DNA from: Begonia masoniana | Lineage: Eukaryota; Streptophyta; Magnoliopsida; Cucurbitales; Begoniaceae | NCBI GenBank assembly: GCA_022432975.1 | Contig: CM039510.1 | Location: 9,330,414 to 9,394,413, forward strand | Length of the DNA stretch: 64,000 nucleotides | Reading direction: 5' to 3' | Made by a program: the position numbers and the translations under genes | In this document: piece after piece, positions 1 to 12,000 of the stretch | How positions within the stretch are numbered: the first letter of the stretch is position 1 | Layout of the letters: each line of letters opens with the position of its first letter | Notes under the pieces: generated by a model | The model's database searches: none | Told to the model about the DNA's origin: nothing | The model's input: the letters and a program-made list of their open reading frames with translations, nothing else

Positions 1-301
1 AACATTTACATAAATTTTTACCAAAATACTCGTTGGAGTAGCGCATAGGTCAAAATCGCTTTACAGCCACAAGCTCACGCCATGGACATCCCCGGTCAAC
101 TGCCTCCTCAATCTAATCGAGGCTCGAAGACTCACCTATGAACTCTTCATCTACACCACAAAGTTCAACTAATGAGCCTAAAGCTCAGCAAGTGATGTAT
201 AATGAATGCTAATGCTTATGCAGCTCTTAAAAGCATGCAGTTTCATCTTTTCTTTCTTTTCTTTTCTTATCATTCAGTTATTGTGGGATTCGTTCATTCT
301 T

Positions 302-535
302 AGGGTGAGCCGACAACCTCTGCCCTACTTGAAGTAGACGCCCTTTGTTCTACCTCAAGCAGGGAATGCCAAACTCGAGACCTAACCTCTGTGGGAGTAG
401 ACAACCTCTGCCTTACCTGAAGCAGACACCTTTTGTTCTACTTCAAGCAAGGAATGTAGAAACCGTACTTTGTTGACAACCTCAGCCTCACTTTAGATAG
501 ATGCCCTTTGTTCCATCTCAAGCAGGGAATGACAA
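302..535. repeat. Degenerate tandem repeat, about 84 bp x 3, inside LTR
   Basis: Three diverged units each contain a 'gacaacctc' start and a 'ctcaagcagggaatg'-like end. They lie in the compartment between the mini-exon and the downstream acceptor, where the other LTRs of the window also carry private tandem repeats. Confidence 0.7.
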
Positions 536-842
536 CGTCGAGTCTCGCAATAACCATATGCCTGAAAATTATTTTTTATGTTTTCGTAAAACATGATGCA
601 TGATACGTGCATAATGCGTATAAACAGATCCTCCATGCCATAAAAGAAACATATACATTCTATCAAATCCATCAATCAACTATAACCATGCAATCTAAAT
701 ATAATCTACCCAACTAGATAACCAACTATTCACAAAATTCTAACAGTCTATATACATCATCAATTTATATCATTCTAGTCATCAACTTCTTAACACTTTG
801 TGGTGTAGGCCAAACAACCAAACACGTACAACATACACTTAC

Positions 843-899
843 TTTCGGTCCTTAGCGATATTTAAGGAGATTGGATCACTTCCCTTGGTGATTTGTAAC
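843..899 (-). other. Predicted LTR mini-exon (divergent, 57 nt)
   Basis: On the minus strand an acceptor-like TATAG precedes 899 and a GTAAGTG donor follows 843. The position and the GCTAAGGA core near the 3' edge match the 45-47 nt mini-exons of the other LTRs, but this one is longer. Splicing itself is inferred. Confidence 0.4.
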
Positions 900-2124
900 C
901 TATACATCAAATAATTAGCATTCCAACAACTAAAGCATGCATAACACCTCTTATACATCCAAATTGAGAAATTCCAAATTCATATACTTCCCAAAGAGGA
1001 GAAATTCTAAGTTCATATACTTCCCAAAGAGAAAGAATATATCCACATGTAAACCAAAATCTAACTTAAGCATCCAACCTAATCCATCCCAACAATTTAG
1101 ATCAATACATATATATGTCATCTCATTTAATTAGTATCCCAAATCCAAATGTTTCCCAAGTATGCATATAGGCACATCAAAGCTCATTACGAGCATCCAA
1201 AATATGATGGTATAAACATAAGACAATCCAAATCAACAAATCTCTAACTCAAATTCAGAATTGACCTATAATTGCCCAAACTTCAAAATTTCATAATTAT
1301 GCTATACTTATCCAAATCCGAAAATTCTAAATCCATTTAACCATTAGAAACCATTAACAAGCATTATAATCCCATTAAAACATCAAATGAGCCAAGAAAT
1401 AGAGAAGAGAAAGCTCAAATTCGTGCATCCATCTTAGGGTTCACTAAGTACCAAGAAAATTCAAATAAACCAACACTTCATCAACCTTTAACCCACAAAC
1501 TTCATAAACTATAGTCAAAATCTTCTTAGCTTAGATTCTCGAGAGGAAGAATGAGGGATTTTTGTGAAAGTCTTTAGAGGAGGGAGAGGGAAAAATCGTG
1601 GGAAGGGAGGAGAGAAAATCGTGGGAGGGGAGGAGTTTTTTTCTTCTTTTCCTACAATGATGGTTTTTTTTCATTTAAATGAAGCTTCTTGGAGAAGCTT
1701 TCCCATTAATAAGGTGGCATGGTGAGGACCCTAGGATGAAGAGTGAGGTGTCTTCCTTAGATTTAAAGTAGCTTTTCAATTTAAAACCTAACTAATGGTT
1801 AGGTTATTCTAACTAATTAATTAGTCCAATTAGTTTCTTTCCTTCATCTCCATTCTAACTAAATTCAATTACCCTAACTAAATGTTATCCCATTTTTTTG
1901 TTCCATTTTCTTGCCCAAGCCTCTAACCATTGACTTTCCCTTTGTGTTTTCCTTTAATTGCCAATTGCATCAATAATTTATTATTTACTTCAAGTATAAC
2001 TTTTTCATTCCATCATTTCATTTGACCATACAAATTAATATTCTCACTACTAATAATCGATCGTAATTTAACATAATTTATTATATGCTTAAAATAATTG
2101 CATGATAAATTTTTGAGTGTTACA

Positions 2125-2475
2125 CAATCAATCTCTATATACTTGGTTCTCTCATGAAAAACTGAATTAAACGCAATCTAAATAGCACTCTGATTATCAC
2201 AATGTAATAGAATAGGATGACGAAGATAAACACTCAAATTCGCGGGCAACCAACGTAACTAAACAATCTCACAAGTAGTTGAGGCCATGGCGCGATACTT
2301 AGCTTCTGTAGAAGATCGAGAAATAACATATTGTTTCTTATTCTTCCACGAAATAAGTGAATCACCTAGAAAAATACAGAATCCAGTGATGGACTTGCGA
2401 TTGGTAGGATCACCAACCCAATCAGCATCAGAGTATGCACGAAGCTCGAGAGATGACATAGAAGGGAACAAGAGA
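2125..2475 (-). pseudogene. copia RNase H, truncated
   Basis: The translated frame at 2259-2471 contains the copia RNase H landmarks YSDADWVGDP, KSITGFCIFLG and SRSSTEAKYRAMA. The coding sequence continues in other frames toward 2125, where a HER-TKYIEID-like end can be followed until it is cut by the LTR boundary. Frameshifts separate it from the RT frame. It would degrade the RNA strand during reverse transcription in an intact element; here it cannot be functional. Confidence 0.88.
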
Positions 2476-2477
2476 CT

Positions 2478-3500
2478 CTAAAACTGAGTTCCTCGAAGGT
2501 ACATGAGAATACAAAGAACAGCAGCCCAATGAACAGTAGTAGGAGTTGTAACAAACTGACTAACCACATAAACAACATTCGCAATATCTGGACGAGTCAC
2601 AGTAAGATAAACCAAGCAGCCAACAACAGTACAATATAAACCGGGATCCGACAAATGAAGACCATCCGATAGAGAGTACCAAGCATTAGTCTCAAAAGGA
2701 GTAAAAACAATCATGTTGTCAATGAGACGTGCACGCTCAAACAGATCAGCTATGTACTTTGACTGTGATAAAAGATAACCTTTTGGGGAATAAGCGACCT
2801 CAATGCCCAAAAAGTAACGTAGTAAACCTAAGTCTTTTATAGCAAAACAACTGGCCAACTCAGACTTTAAATATTCAATCACATCATAATCATCACCAGT
2901 AATAATCATGTCATCAACATACAAAGATAAAAAAAAAATATGACTTGCACTAGTATGCCTAACAAACAATGTGAAATCATGATGACTAGGACAAAAACCA
3001 AACGAAGTGATCACTGTAGAGAACTTCTCAAACCAAGCACGAGGTGCTTGTTTGAGACCATAGAGACCCTTACGAAACCGACAAACTTAACCAGATTTGT
3101 GGGCGACACCAGGAGGGGGCATCATATAAACTTTCTTCATGAATACCACAATTCAAGAAGACATTCTTGACATCCATTTGAGACATTCTCCATCGACGAA
3201 TAGAGACAACCGCAATCATAGTGCGAACAGTCGTCATCTTTGCAATAAGGGCAAAGGTTTCTTAATAATCTATACCATACTCCTAGGAGTAGCTCTTAGC
3301 AACAAGTTGAGCCTTGTATCATTCAATGGATCCATCATACTTAGTTTTAATCTTGTAAACTCAACGAGAACCAATTGTATATTTTTCAGATGGCAATGGT
3401 ACCAAATTCCATGTATGAGTCTGATGAAGAGTAATAAATTCCTCAGCCATAGTATCCTGCCAAAATGGGTCACGAACAACATCTTTATAAGACTAAGGCT
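2478..3500 (-). pseudogene. copia reverse transcriptase, frameshifted
   Basis: The 178-residue frame at 2478-3014 carries the catalytic YVDD motif (LYVDDMIITGDD), followed by KDLGLLRYFLGIEV and LLSQSKYIADLF, which are diagnostic of Ty1/copia RT. The N-terminal part (3014-3500) is scattered over several frames; fragments around 3270-3527 belong to it. The frame is closed by stops on both sides, so this is an inactive relic. Confidence 0.9.
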
Positions 3501-4640
3501 CAGAAAGACGATGAACAGAAGCAACAAATGAAGAAAAAGAACTAGGATAAGAAGAGTAAGAAAAATCAGTTAGTCTAGTCGAGTTACGAGGTCGAGTGGA
3601 CTGACGAAGTGGAGGAACATCTGCAATCTCAGAAGTTGATTGGGTAGTCGTAGAAGTAGGAGAGTGGGAGGTAGATGTCTCGAGAACCAAAGTATCAGAC
3701 TCTGTCAATCAATTAGTAGGAGCAGCTTCCTCAGTGTCAATAACGAAAGGATTAATACGAATGAGATCTAACTGAGTCATATGATGTGAACTAGGAGGAA
3801 TAGAGAAGAAGAGAATATGCTCTAAAAATACAACATGACGAGAGACGTACAATTTTTTTACTAACAGGATCAAAACAACGATATCCCTTTTGACCACACT
3901 ATAACCCAGAAAAACACACATGATGACCTAAAGGATAATTTATTACGCTCGTCGTGTGGTCGAAGAACAAAACAAGTACAACCAAAGACTCGCAAGGAGA
4001 AATAATCAAGCGCATGCCCATACAACTTTTCAAATGGAGACAAACCGAAATTATGAAATGTTGGAATTTTATTATCACATGAACAACAATAAGAATCGCT
4101 TCGCCCCAAAACTCACTAAGAACATCGGCTGACAACAAGAACAAGCGGGCTGTTTCAACAAGATACAGATATTTCCTTTCAGCAACTCTATTTTGTTGAG
4201 GAGTGTCAGTACATGAAGTTTGATGTATAGTCAATCAGAAGCAAGTAAATGAGAAAAATCGTTAGAAGTGTATTCATCTCCCAAATCACAACGAAAACAT
4301 TTGATGATGACTGAGTGTTGCATTTTTACAAGAGCCCTAAAGTTTGTGAAAATGGTAAAATAATCAGACCTACGTTTCATAAGATAAACTAAGTAAAATG
4401 AGTGCAATCATCGACAAACGAAACATAATATCTCGAACCTCCTTTTGTTGGAACATGAGAGGGTCTCCAAACATCAGAATGGACATGATCAAATTGAGTA
4501 AAAGAAGAAGAAAAACTCTTAGAAAATGGTAAGGCTGAAAATTTGGTCAGTTTACAACCATGAAAATCAGAAATTTCATGATTGTCTAAATGTCGTAATA
4601 CTCCTGTCGACGCCAAAAACTGCAAATGAGACGCTGAAAC
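3493..4640 (-). pseudogene. copia integrase and linker, frameshifted
   Basis: Pieces in different frames cover the integrase. The frame at 4389-4625 has the start of the core (FDHVHSDVWRPS, then YYVSFVDDCTHFT), and 3899-4234 has TPQQNRVAERK and ETARLFLLSADVLSEFWGEA around the catalytic glutamate. The frame at 3493-3708 is the Ser/Thr-rich linker with the RQSTRPRN motif that precedes RT in copia polyproteins. At least three frame changes interrupt it. Confidence 0.87.
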
Positions 4641-5170
4641 ATGACCTAAACGAGAATGCTATAAATAAAAATCAGAAGATGAATGACTCAAACGAAAAGA
4701 AGACAAATCCACACTAGAAGCTGCAACAACTGATACTTTGAGTTGATCCAAAACATATAGTCCCCCTTGCCTACGGTCTGTCTCAATCATCTTTTAAGAG
4801 CGCAGGTCTTGTACGAAATAAGTGGATGAAGAAAATGAGATTAAGTATCCAGACTCACATAATTGACTAACATAAGTAAGACTAAGAGTAAAATTAGGAA
4901 TATAATAAATATCAGAATTAGACACAAGAGATGTAGCAATAGAACCAACACTTACTAATAACATAGAGATCCCATCAGCGGTCATAATTGAAACAGAAGA
5001 ATTGGGAGATAAGGAAACAAAAGAAGACAAATTGGGAGACATATGATAAGAGGCACCTGAATCTAAGACACATAACGAAGAGGATATACTTGAGTAACCA
5101 GACGAGGACAAACAATTATGAGAGGTAGTCGACATAGCATAAGGTTGTGAGGCAAGGAACTGCCGAAAGT
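4640..5170 (-). pseudogene. copia protease with gag-preintegrase region
   Basis: The frame at 4794-5330 contains the aspartic protease active-site motif LDSGASYHM, preceded by FLASQPYAMSTTSH, which resembles the extreme C-terminus of plant copia gag. Upstream of that (5170-5330) the frame runs through tandem-repeat DNA and is not protein-like. Toward 4640 the GAG-preintegrase region with an HLDN..SDFHGCKLTK stretch follows. The usual gag capsid and zinc knuckle are absent. Confidence 0.8.
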
Positions 5171-5190
5171 GCTTAAACATGGATGAATCT

Positions 5191-5380
5191 AATAATCCCC
5201 AAATAATTCCCAAATCAACAGAATTCACAAATAGTCTAACCAAAACAACTGAATTCAACAATAATCTCCAAATAATTCCCAAATCAACAGAATCAACAAA
5301 TAATCCAACGAAAACAACCGAATTCAACAATAATCCCTAAATAACAAAATCAACAGAATACAACCAAAACAACCAAAGAA
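5191..5380. repeat. Tandem repeat, about 69 bp x 2.7, in copia leader
   Basis: Units begin at about 5191, 5260 and 5330 with 'aataatcyccaaataattcc' and 'aatcaacagaat' blocks. The repeat occupies the place where gag would begin, so repeat expansion and gag loss may be connected. Confidence 0.8.
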
Positions 5381-5455
5381 ACGCAAATCTGTAATAACAA
5401 ATCAAATGGGAAAATAAAAAATATCGTAGGTAAGAACATATCTGAATGCAATCAA

Positions 5456-5560
5456 ACATAGACTGTTCATCACTATACACTACACTGTTCACACATTGTT
5501 CTGCACTGTTCACACATTGTTCTGCACTGTTCATACTATTCTGCACTATTCATCCCTGTT
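5456..5560. repeat. Short-period repeat in copia leader (CTGTTCACACATTGTTCTGCA type)
   Basis: Several copies of 'cactgttcacacattgttctg' and shortened 'catactgttc' forms lie between the PBS and the deleted gag region. Nothing else is visible in this stretch. Confidence 0.7.
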
Positions 5561-5659
5561 CATACTGTTCCGCACCAAACTTCACTGTTCACGAACTCCA
5601 CGCACACGGTTCACGGTACTGTTCACCAAAACCCTAATTTGTAAAAGTCCTAGATTGCC

Positions 5660-5673
5660 GTGCTCTGATATCA
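5660..5673 (-). promoter_or_regulatory. copia primer-binding site
   Basis: The minus strand reads TGATATCAGAGCAC directly after the LTR end, one base off the initiator-Met tRNA complement TGGTATCAGAGC used by plant copia elements. Confidence 0.85.
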
Positions 5674-5823
5674 TGAATAAATAGAGAGAAAATAGAGATT
5701 GCGCATTAACTTGAGTGCAAAAGATACCAATAAAGAAGTTTATATAGCTAGGGTAAACAAAGAGAATAATCAAAGACTAAAATACCCTTAGAATACTAAT
5801 TATAATAATAATATATGCTAACA
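5674..5823 (-). repeat. copia 5' LTR, 150 bp
   Basis: The minus strand begins TGTTAGCATATATT at 5823 and ends TTATTCA at 5674, giving TG...CA ends with the PBS immediately adjacent. The partner LTR is lost to the left, so boundaries rest on the terminal dinucleotides and the PBS. Confidence 0.8.
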
Positions 5824-5952
5824 ATTATTAATGAGTTTCTTTATTATAGGTCAGAATGAGTCATAAAGGTGGTATAATTCATGTGATGCTTTCCCTAACC
5901 TCATCAGAGATCAAGAAAGTCAACTGTGGATAAGACAAGGAAATCAAAGGAG

Positions 5953-5992
<40 letters not shown>

Positions 5993-6288
5993 TGAACGTT
6001 GTGCATCTAGAATTTTCGTTCCAAGCAAGAATTGGTGTTAAGGTTTGAAGGTAAGTAGTGTTTCAATTAATTTACTTCTATTATTTAACAATGCGGACGT
6101 TTAATGTAAGAATGGTCTAAAAAATTAGGGAATTTCATCGAGGGAAATTCGGATTTGTGCAGTAGGGGTTGGAATCATTTGGCAATTATAGAAAGGTATT
6201 AAAATTTAGGTTTAAAACCAATTTGAACCTCAAAGTACTTAAACAAAAAATCTTAACAACCAAAACTTTAAACTGTCCAAAATGTTAC
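5824..6288. other. Unassigned spacer between copia remnant and element A
   Basis: AT-rich, with no coding potential and a GA microsatellite. A TTTGAAG|GTAAGTAG sequence near 6042-6056 resembles the first splice donor of the plus-strand LTRs, so this may be a decayed LTR fragment. I cannot assign it to a family. Confidence 0.4.
5957..5989. repeat. (GA)n microsatellite
   Basis: About 16 uninterrupted GA units. Confidence 0.97.
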
Positions 6289-6796
6289 TGTAACGACCCC
6301 GGCCAGGAGCCGTCACGTATTCATAATCTTTTATTAATCGTTCGCTTGACTTTTACTATTATTACATCTTCTCTAACTCTCGACAGACATTCACATTTGC
6401 ATAATACATATTTTGTTTTAAAACTGGAAACAGAGACGCAGAACCATCAAGGAAGACGAATCCTCTCGTGCACGATTTCCTACACCTCGTCGGCTCAAAC
6501 TCTCACAGAGTCGAGCGACTAGGCTCGGTCATCGGTTTCTTGACAAAATTCGGGCAAGGAAGGAATGCCCCCAACTCTCTTAACATAATTCTACTCGGGT
6601 TTGCATGGGTTGCATATGTTGACAATCCACAGGAATTTCAACGTCCGGTCATCACGTGCATTGCGCGTGACTCGCTTAACACCGCCTAAAAGGAGACATC
6701 TTCCGGTGGGCACGTGGGCCTCGCGTGCTCAATTAAAACATCATCCGGTGACATCCACCGGTCACTAGACGACAAGATAAAATTTACAACTTCCGG

Positions 6797-7090
6797 TGAC
6801 GTCAGCCAACATCCACCGGTCACTAGACGACAAAACACATTCTGCATCTACCGGTCACTAAACGACAAAACACATTCTGCATCTACCGGTGACTAAACAA
6901 CAAAACACATTCTGCATCTACCGGTGACTAAACGACAAAACACATTCTGCATCTACCGGTGACGTCATCCGGAAGACTAACCCATCAAACTATTATCATT
7001 CGGCATCTGCCGATGACGTCAGCCAGAAGACTAAACCATCAAACTACTATCATTCGGCATCTGCCGATGACGTCAGCCGGAAGACCACCT
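6797..7090. repeat. Composite tandem repeats with CCGGT and TGACGTCA motifs (A 3' LTR)
   Basis: About 35-bp units ('catctaccggtcactaaacg' type) are followed by two 56-bp units ending in GATGACGTCAGCC. TGACGTCA, a palindromic bZIP-type (ACGT-core) motif, occurs four times. The partner LTR has three copies of the 56-bp unit, so copy number changed after insertion. Confidence 0.85.
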
Positions 7091-7654
7091 CATCCAGCTT
7101 CCATCTTACGGTAGAAAACACTAAATCATCAAATGACACCTTCCAACAGAAAGAACCACAACTCATTCAGAATGTATATAGCGGAAGACTTAAGCTACAG
7201 ATCATTTATAAATCTATATAATCATTCATTGACTCAGTGATCAACTAGACAGTCTCAAGGCTCAACATTATAAAATAATCTCATCCTACTTAAACTACCA
7301 TATCCTTTATTATACTGAAACAAAAGAGGGTTAACCAGGGGTCATAAATCGCCTTTCCAGTCCTGCACTGTCATTTTGAGCTTCCTCCAGCAACCAGCCT
7401 TAAGCATCCTCTTTGAACAAAGTATCCTCACCTGAACCTCCTTCACCTACACCATAAGGTTCAACTATAAGCCTAATGCTTAGTAAGGAATGCATGCTGA
7501 CAGATATACATGAGTGCACAAATTAAAGAACACAAGTTCATAAACCTTTCTTCATTCATGTTCATTTTCATTATTTACATGGCATGTATTAAGGCAAGAA
7601 ACGAGGGAGAAGGGCAGGGGTACATAGTCATTTGCCTATCGCGGCAATCATAGT

Positions 7655-7795
7655 AACGACTTGCTCGGCCTCCACCAGTGGGAGAATTCGCGAGCCATAC
7701 ATGTCATCAACTCGGCCTCCACCAGTGGGAGAATCCGCGAGCCATAATAATCGTTAACTCGACCTCCACCAGTAGGAGGATTCGCGAGCCATTCA
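7655..7795. repeat. Tandem repeat, about 48 bp x 3 (A 3' LTR)
   Basis: Units share 'ggcctccaccagtgggaga' and 'cgcgagccat'. They lie in the predicted intron between mini-exon and acceptor. Confidence 0.85.
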
Positions 7796-8594
7796 TATCA
7801 TAGTCTTTTCCCCCGCTCTGCACTTAATCATGGTTACATTTGCTCTTCATGTTCTTAACTTAGTCATAAACGTGGACATAATACATAAACATGAAGTTCA
7901 CAGAGAGAAATCATACCATAAGGACAAGCAAAACATCATGTAACTTAACATCTTCTTACACAATTTCTTCATATCATGGCAATAACTAGTCATAGTCAAC
8001 AGACAGACATCTCAATGATTTCCTAATACCCTTGCGGTGTAGGGCCCTAGTGGCCGGATATCTTAATACATTCACTTACCTGGTTTCCTTAGCAATCCGA
8101 GCTTATTCCCTTTAAACTTCTTCACCTAAAACATGTACATTACAGTAGTTAAAACAAAGGTCCTAATAGTTCTATTCATAAATCGTCCTAGGACTCTAAT
8201 AGCTAAGGTTACTCCGAATCCTCTGTTTGACACATTGCAGTCTGAAATCTGAACTAGGTGGACAGGTTTTACCATTGATTAAATCCGAGTTGGTTACTTT
8301 GAAATGTTCAGAATCGATTTGGGATGACATTTCTACTCTCAGACTTAAAAGGGTCTTAAACTACTCGGCCACTGCTAAGAAAATTCCGAACTCAAATGCC
8401 GAGCTGAAAGCAGAACTTTAATCACTAATAAATGACTACATTGTCCATTTCATACCTCGGGTGCGAATTTGCAGAGAAAAGCAGGCTGAAACCAGCCGTC
8501 AGCAAGGGAAGATTCTGGTAGCCGAGAGCAAAAGCTTGGGAGGGAAGGAATCGCCGAGAGGGAATGTCAGCTGGTCGAAATGTCGGGTGTTACA

Positions 8595-8608
8595 TCCACC
8601 CCTCCTTA
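8595..8608 (-). promoter_or_regulatory. Element A polypurine tract
   Basis: The minus strand reads AAGGAGGGGTGGA directly next to the 3' LTR start, the expected site of plus-strand priming. The same tract is found next to the B 3' LTR. Confidence 0.85.
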
Positions 8609-8635
8609 AACAAAATTTTCGTCCTCGAAAATTGC

Positions 8636-10264
8636 TCAAGCAAATAACTCTGGATAATTGTCCAACATCTCCTGCTGTCTTTCCCATGTGGCTTCTTCAA
8701 TGCCGTGATTCGTCCATAAAACTTTCACCAATGGAATCTCCTTGTTTCTCAGAGTCTTGATTGTATATTCCAAAATCTGTATTGGTTTCTCCTCATACTC
8801 CAGTGTCGGCTCTAAACCAATACCTGATGGCTGGATGACTTGCATTGGATCACGCATGCACTTCCTTAACATTGACACATGAAAGACATTATGAACTTTA
8901 TCCAATGATGGAGGCAGTTGTAGTCTGTACGCTGTACTCCCGACTTTTGCCAAGACAGGGAAGGGTCCAATAAATCTCGGATTAAGTTTTCCTTTCTTGC
9001 CAAATCTTAAAACTCCCTTAAATGGTGACACCTTTAAGAATACTTCATCTCCTACTGCAAACTCGAGTTCCCTCCTCCTTTGATCTGCATAACACTTCTG
9101 CCGGCTTTGTACAGTCATCATTCTTTTTTGAATAGTGGCAATCTTATCTGACATTTGCTGCAGAATATCGGGTCCAAGAAGTTTTGTTTCACCAACCTCG
9201 TCCCAGTAAAGAGGCGACCTACATTTCCTACCGTACAGTGCTTCATATGGTGCCATACCAATGGTGGACTGATAACTGTTATTGTAGGAGAACTCAACTA
9301 GCGGTAAATGTCTACTCCAAGTTGTCTGAAAGTCAAGTACACATGCTCTCAACATTTCTTCGAGTATTTGAATAGTCCTTTCTGATTGGCCATCAGTCTG
9401 TGGGTGAAAAGCCGTGCTGAAAGATAACTTTGTACCTAATGTGCCTTGCAAACTTTTCCAGAATCGAGAGGTAAACCTGGGGTCACGGTCTGAGACAATG
9501 GATACAGGGATTCCATGTAACCTAATAATTTCCTGAACATAGAGATCAGCGAATTGGTCCATCGTATAGGTGGTCCTTACAGGTAAGAAATGGGCTGATT
9601 TTGTCATCCTATCAACCACAACCCAGATACAATCATGCCCTTTTGTCGTCTTAGGTAGTCCTACTACGAAATCCATAGCTATGTGTTCCCACTTCCATTC
9701 GGGAATAGGCAAAGGCTGAAGAGTACCTCCTGGACGTTGGTGCTCGGCTTTGACTTGTTGGCATACTAAACAGGACTCTACATACTTAGCAACATCCCTT
9801 TTTAGGTTAGGCCACCAGTACAGTAGCTTCAGGTCTCGGTACATCTTGGTGCAGCCAGGATGTACAGAAAAGGAAGAGGAGTGCGCCTCAGCTAAGATCA
9901 ACTTACGCAATTCCACATCATTAGGAATGCACCACCGATTCCTAAACCTCAGGATTCCATCCTTGGAGAGACTGAACTCGGAGGTGGTGTCTTTCAACTT
10001 ATTCATCATGCTGATATTTTCCTCTGAATCCCTCTGTTGCGCATCCTTGATCTTTTCCAAAATTGTTGGTTGAATAGTTAACTCAGCGAGCAGGATTGAT
10101 AACTTTGGAACTATCTCCAAGTCAAACATCTGAACTTCTGTTCTCAAAGGTATAGACATGGTTGAAACCACGGGCTGCATTGTTGTTGACATCCTACTAA
10201 GTGCATCAGCTACAGAGTTAGCCTTCCCCGGGTGATACTTGATCAAAATCGTAGTCCTTGACAA
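8636..10264 (-). pseudogene. Element A pol, C-terminal half: RNase H end, integrase, chromodomain
   Basis: An uninterrupted frame of about 540 codons. From the N-terminus: the end of RNase H ([17 protein letters not shown]), the integrase zinc-binding HHCC region (SVHPG..., [11 protein letters not shown]), the DDE core with Asp in [10 protein letters not shown], Asp in [10 protein letters not shown] and Glu in [15 protein letters not shown], then the GPF/Y module (FIGPFPVL), and a C-terminal chromodomain ([18 protein letters not shown]). The ATG at its upstream edge is not a real start: the frame belongs to the polyprotein and is cut from the RT frame by a small net deletion (2 nt relative to element B) at about 10230-10260. 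Confidence 0.93.
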
Positions 10265-12000
10265 ATTTCAACCAACGTCTCTGTCTCATGTTCAACTCCT
10301 TCTGTGTGAAGAGGTACTTTAGGCTTTTATGGTCAGAAAACACCTCACATTGCTGTCCATATAAATAGTGTCTCCAAATCTTCAAGGCAAAAACAACAGC
10401 AGCTAATTCTAGATCATGAGGTGGGGTAATTTGCTCGTAATTCTTTAGCTGCCTAGAAGCATACGCTATAACCTTACCCTCTTGCATCAGAACACAACCT
10501 AACCCAACTTTAGACGCATCGCAGTAAACACTAAATTTTCCTCCTTCGGTTGGGAGGGTCAATACAGGGGCTGTTGTTAACTTCAGCTTCAATACCTGAA
10601 AGCTATCTTCACAGGCTTCGGTCCAAGAATACTTAATGTCCTTCTTCGTCAAACTCGTCAGGGGTTTAGCTATCATAGAAAATCCCTTGATGAATTTTCT
10701 GTAATAGCCTGCCAATCCAAGGAAGCTGCGGACTTCACTGGCATTCTTTGGTTGTGGCCAATCCTTTACTGCCTGAATTTTGGTCGGGTCCACTGATATT
10801 CCATTAGCAGAAACTACATGGCCAAGGAAATTAACTTTGTCCAACCAAAATTCACACTTAGACAATTTGGCATAAAGCTGGTGCTCCTTCAATGTTGTCA
10901 AAACTACTCTTAAATGTTCTGCATGGTCAGCTTCAGTCCGTGAGTATATCAAGATATCGTCTATAAACACAATTACAAATTTGTCCAAGTACCCCCGAAA
11001 AACTCGATTCATTAAGTCCATAAAGGTTGCAGGAGCATTTGTCAATCCAAACGACATGACCAAGAATTCATAATGTCCATAGCGGGTTCTGAAGGCTGTC
11101 TTTGGTATATCTTCTTCCTTAACCTTCAGTTGGTAGTAACCCGAACGTAAATCTATCTTTGAAAATACCTTAGCTCCTTGCAATTGGTCAAACAAATCAT
11201 CAATCCTAGGTAAGGGGTACCTATTCTTGATTGTCAACTTATTTAGTTCCCTGTAGTCTATGCACATTCTAAGGGAACCATCTTTCTTCCTTACAAATAA
11301 GACTGGTGCACCCCAAGGAGAACTGCTGGGGCGAATAAATCCCTTGTCTACCAATTCCTGCAGTTGGACCTTCAATTCTTTCAACTCAACAGGTGCCATA
11401 CGGTAAGGATTCTTAGATACAGGTGATGCCTCAGGGTATGTTTCAATTACAAATTCTATTTCCCTATCAGGTGGTATACCCGGAAAGTCATCCAAGAATG
11501 CTTCGGGAAACTCTCGGACTATAGGAATATCTTGTAGCTCAATTTTATTCTTCACCCGATCATCTATTACACTAGCCAGGTAGCTCTCACAACCACTTCT
11601 CAGCATTCGGTAAATTTCTAGTGAGGATATAATTGGTATCTTACTTATTTTAGGAATAGCTTGGAAGGAATAATGATTACCATTTGGGGGTCTAAAATCA
11701 ACTATTCCGGATCTACAACTTATTGTGGCATGATGCCTAAATAACCAATCCATCCCTAATATCACTTCATACCCTTTTATGTCAATAACAATTAGTTCCG
11801 CATAGAGGTTCCTATCCCCTAGGGACACAACATCACCAATAACAATCTGTTCTGAATGTAGGGACTTCCCTGATGGTAACATAACACTATATGACCTTTC
11901 AGCTGGTAAAGATCCTATGTTATGATTGTATACAAACAAGGTTGATATAAACGAGTGTGTGGCCCCTGTATCTATGAGTGTATAAGCAGCAAACCACAGA
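10218..12000 (-). pseudogene. Element A pol, N-terminal half: protease, RT, RNase H
   Basis: The main frame (11939-10218, 573 codons) holds the C-terminal part of the protease (EVILGMDWL), RT with FIDDILIYS as the catalytic core and [20 protein letters not shown] upstream, and RNase H with [10 protein letters not shown] and [10 protein letters not shown]. The protease active site LIDTGATH lies just upstream, with the Asp codon at about 11970-11972. It is in another frame from gag, so a frameshift separates gag from protease. Reading stops at the second frameshift near 10230. Confidence 0.93.

Larger units (their letters stand above)
1..2124 (-). mobile_element. Ty3/gypsy-type long LTR (solo or partial), left end outside window
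   Basis: Read on the minus strand, this starts at 2124 with TGTAACACTC, the terminal form shared by the other gypsy LTRs here. It also contains the family's internal landmarks: the 'cacctacaccacaaagttcaac' type acceptor region near 150-175 and a GTAAGT donor at 837-842. It cuts the copia RNase H coding sequence off at 2125, so it inserted into the copia element. No coding sequence is present. The left end is not visible, so whether it is a solo LTR or the edge of a full element cannot be decided. Confidence 0.7.
2125..5823 (-). mobile_element. Ty1/copia retrotransposon remnant, 3' end cut off, gag missing
   Basis: On the minus strand the order is LTR (5823-5674), PBS, short leader, protease, integrase, reverse transcriptase and RNase H, which is the Ty1/copia order (integrase before RT). 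The coding part is broken into many short frames. The leader between PBS and protease is only about 500 bp and contains no recognisable gag body, so gag has been deleted. The 3' end, including the second LTR, is lost where the gypsy LTR begins at 2124. Confidence 0.9.
6289..8594 (-). repeat. Element A 3' LTR, 2306 bp
   Basis: It starts with TGTAACGACCCCGGCC and ends TCGGGTGTTACA on the plus strand, and is nearly identical to 13217-15546. It carries the mini-exon at 8080-8125 and tandem repeats at 6797-7090 and 7655-7795. The element-sense 5' end goes from the terminus into the CTCTCTCGG-type leader within about 25 bp; the roughly 190 bp with a TATA box present in related LTR C is missing. Confidence 0.92.
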
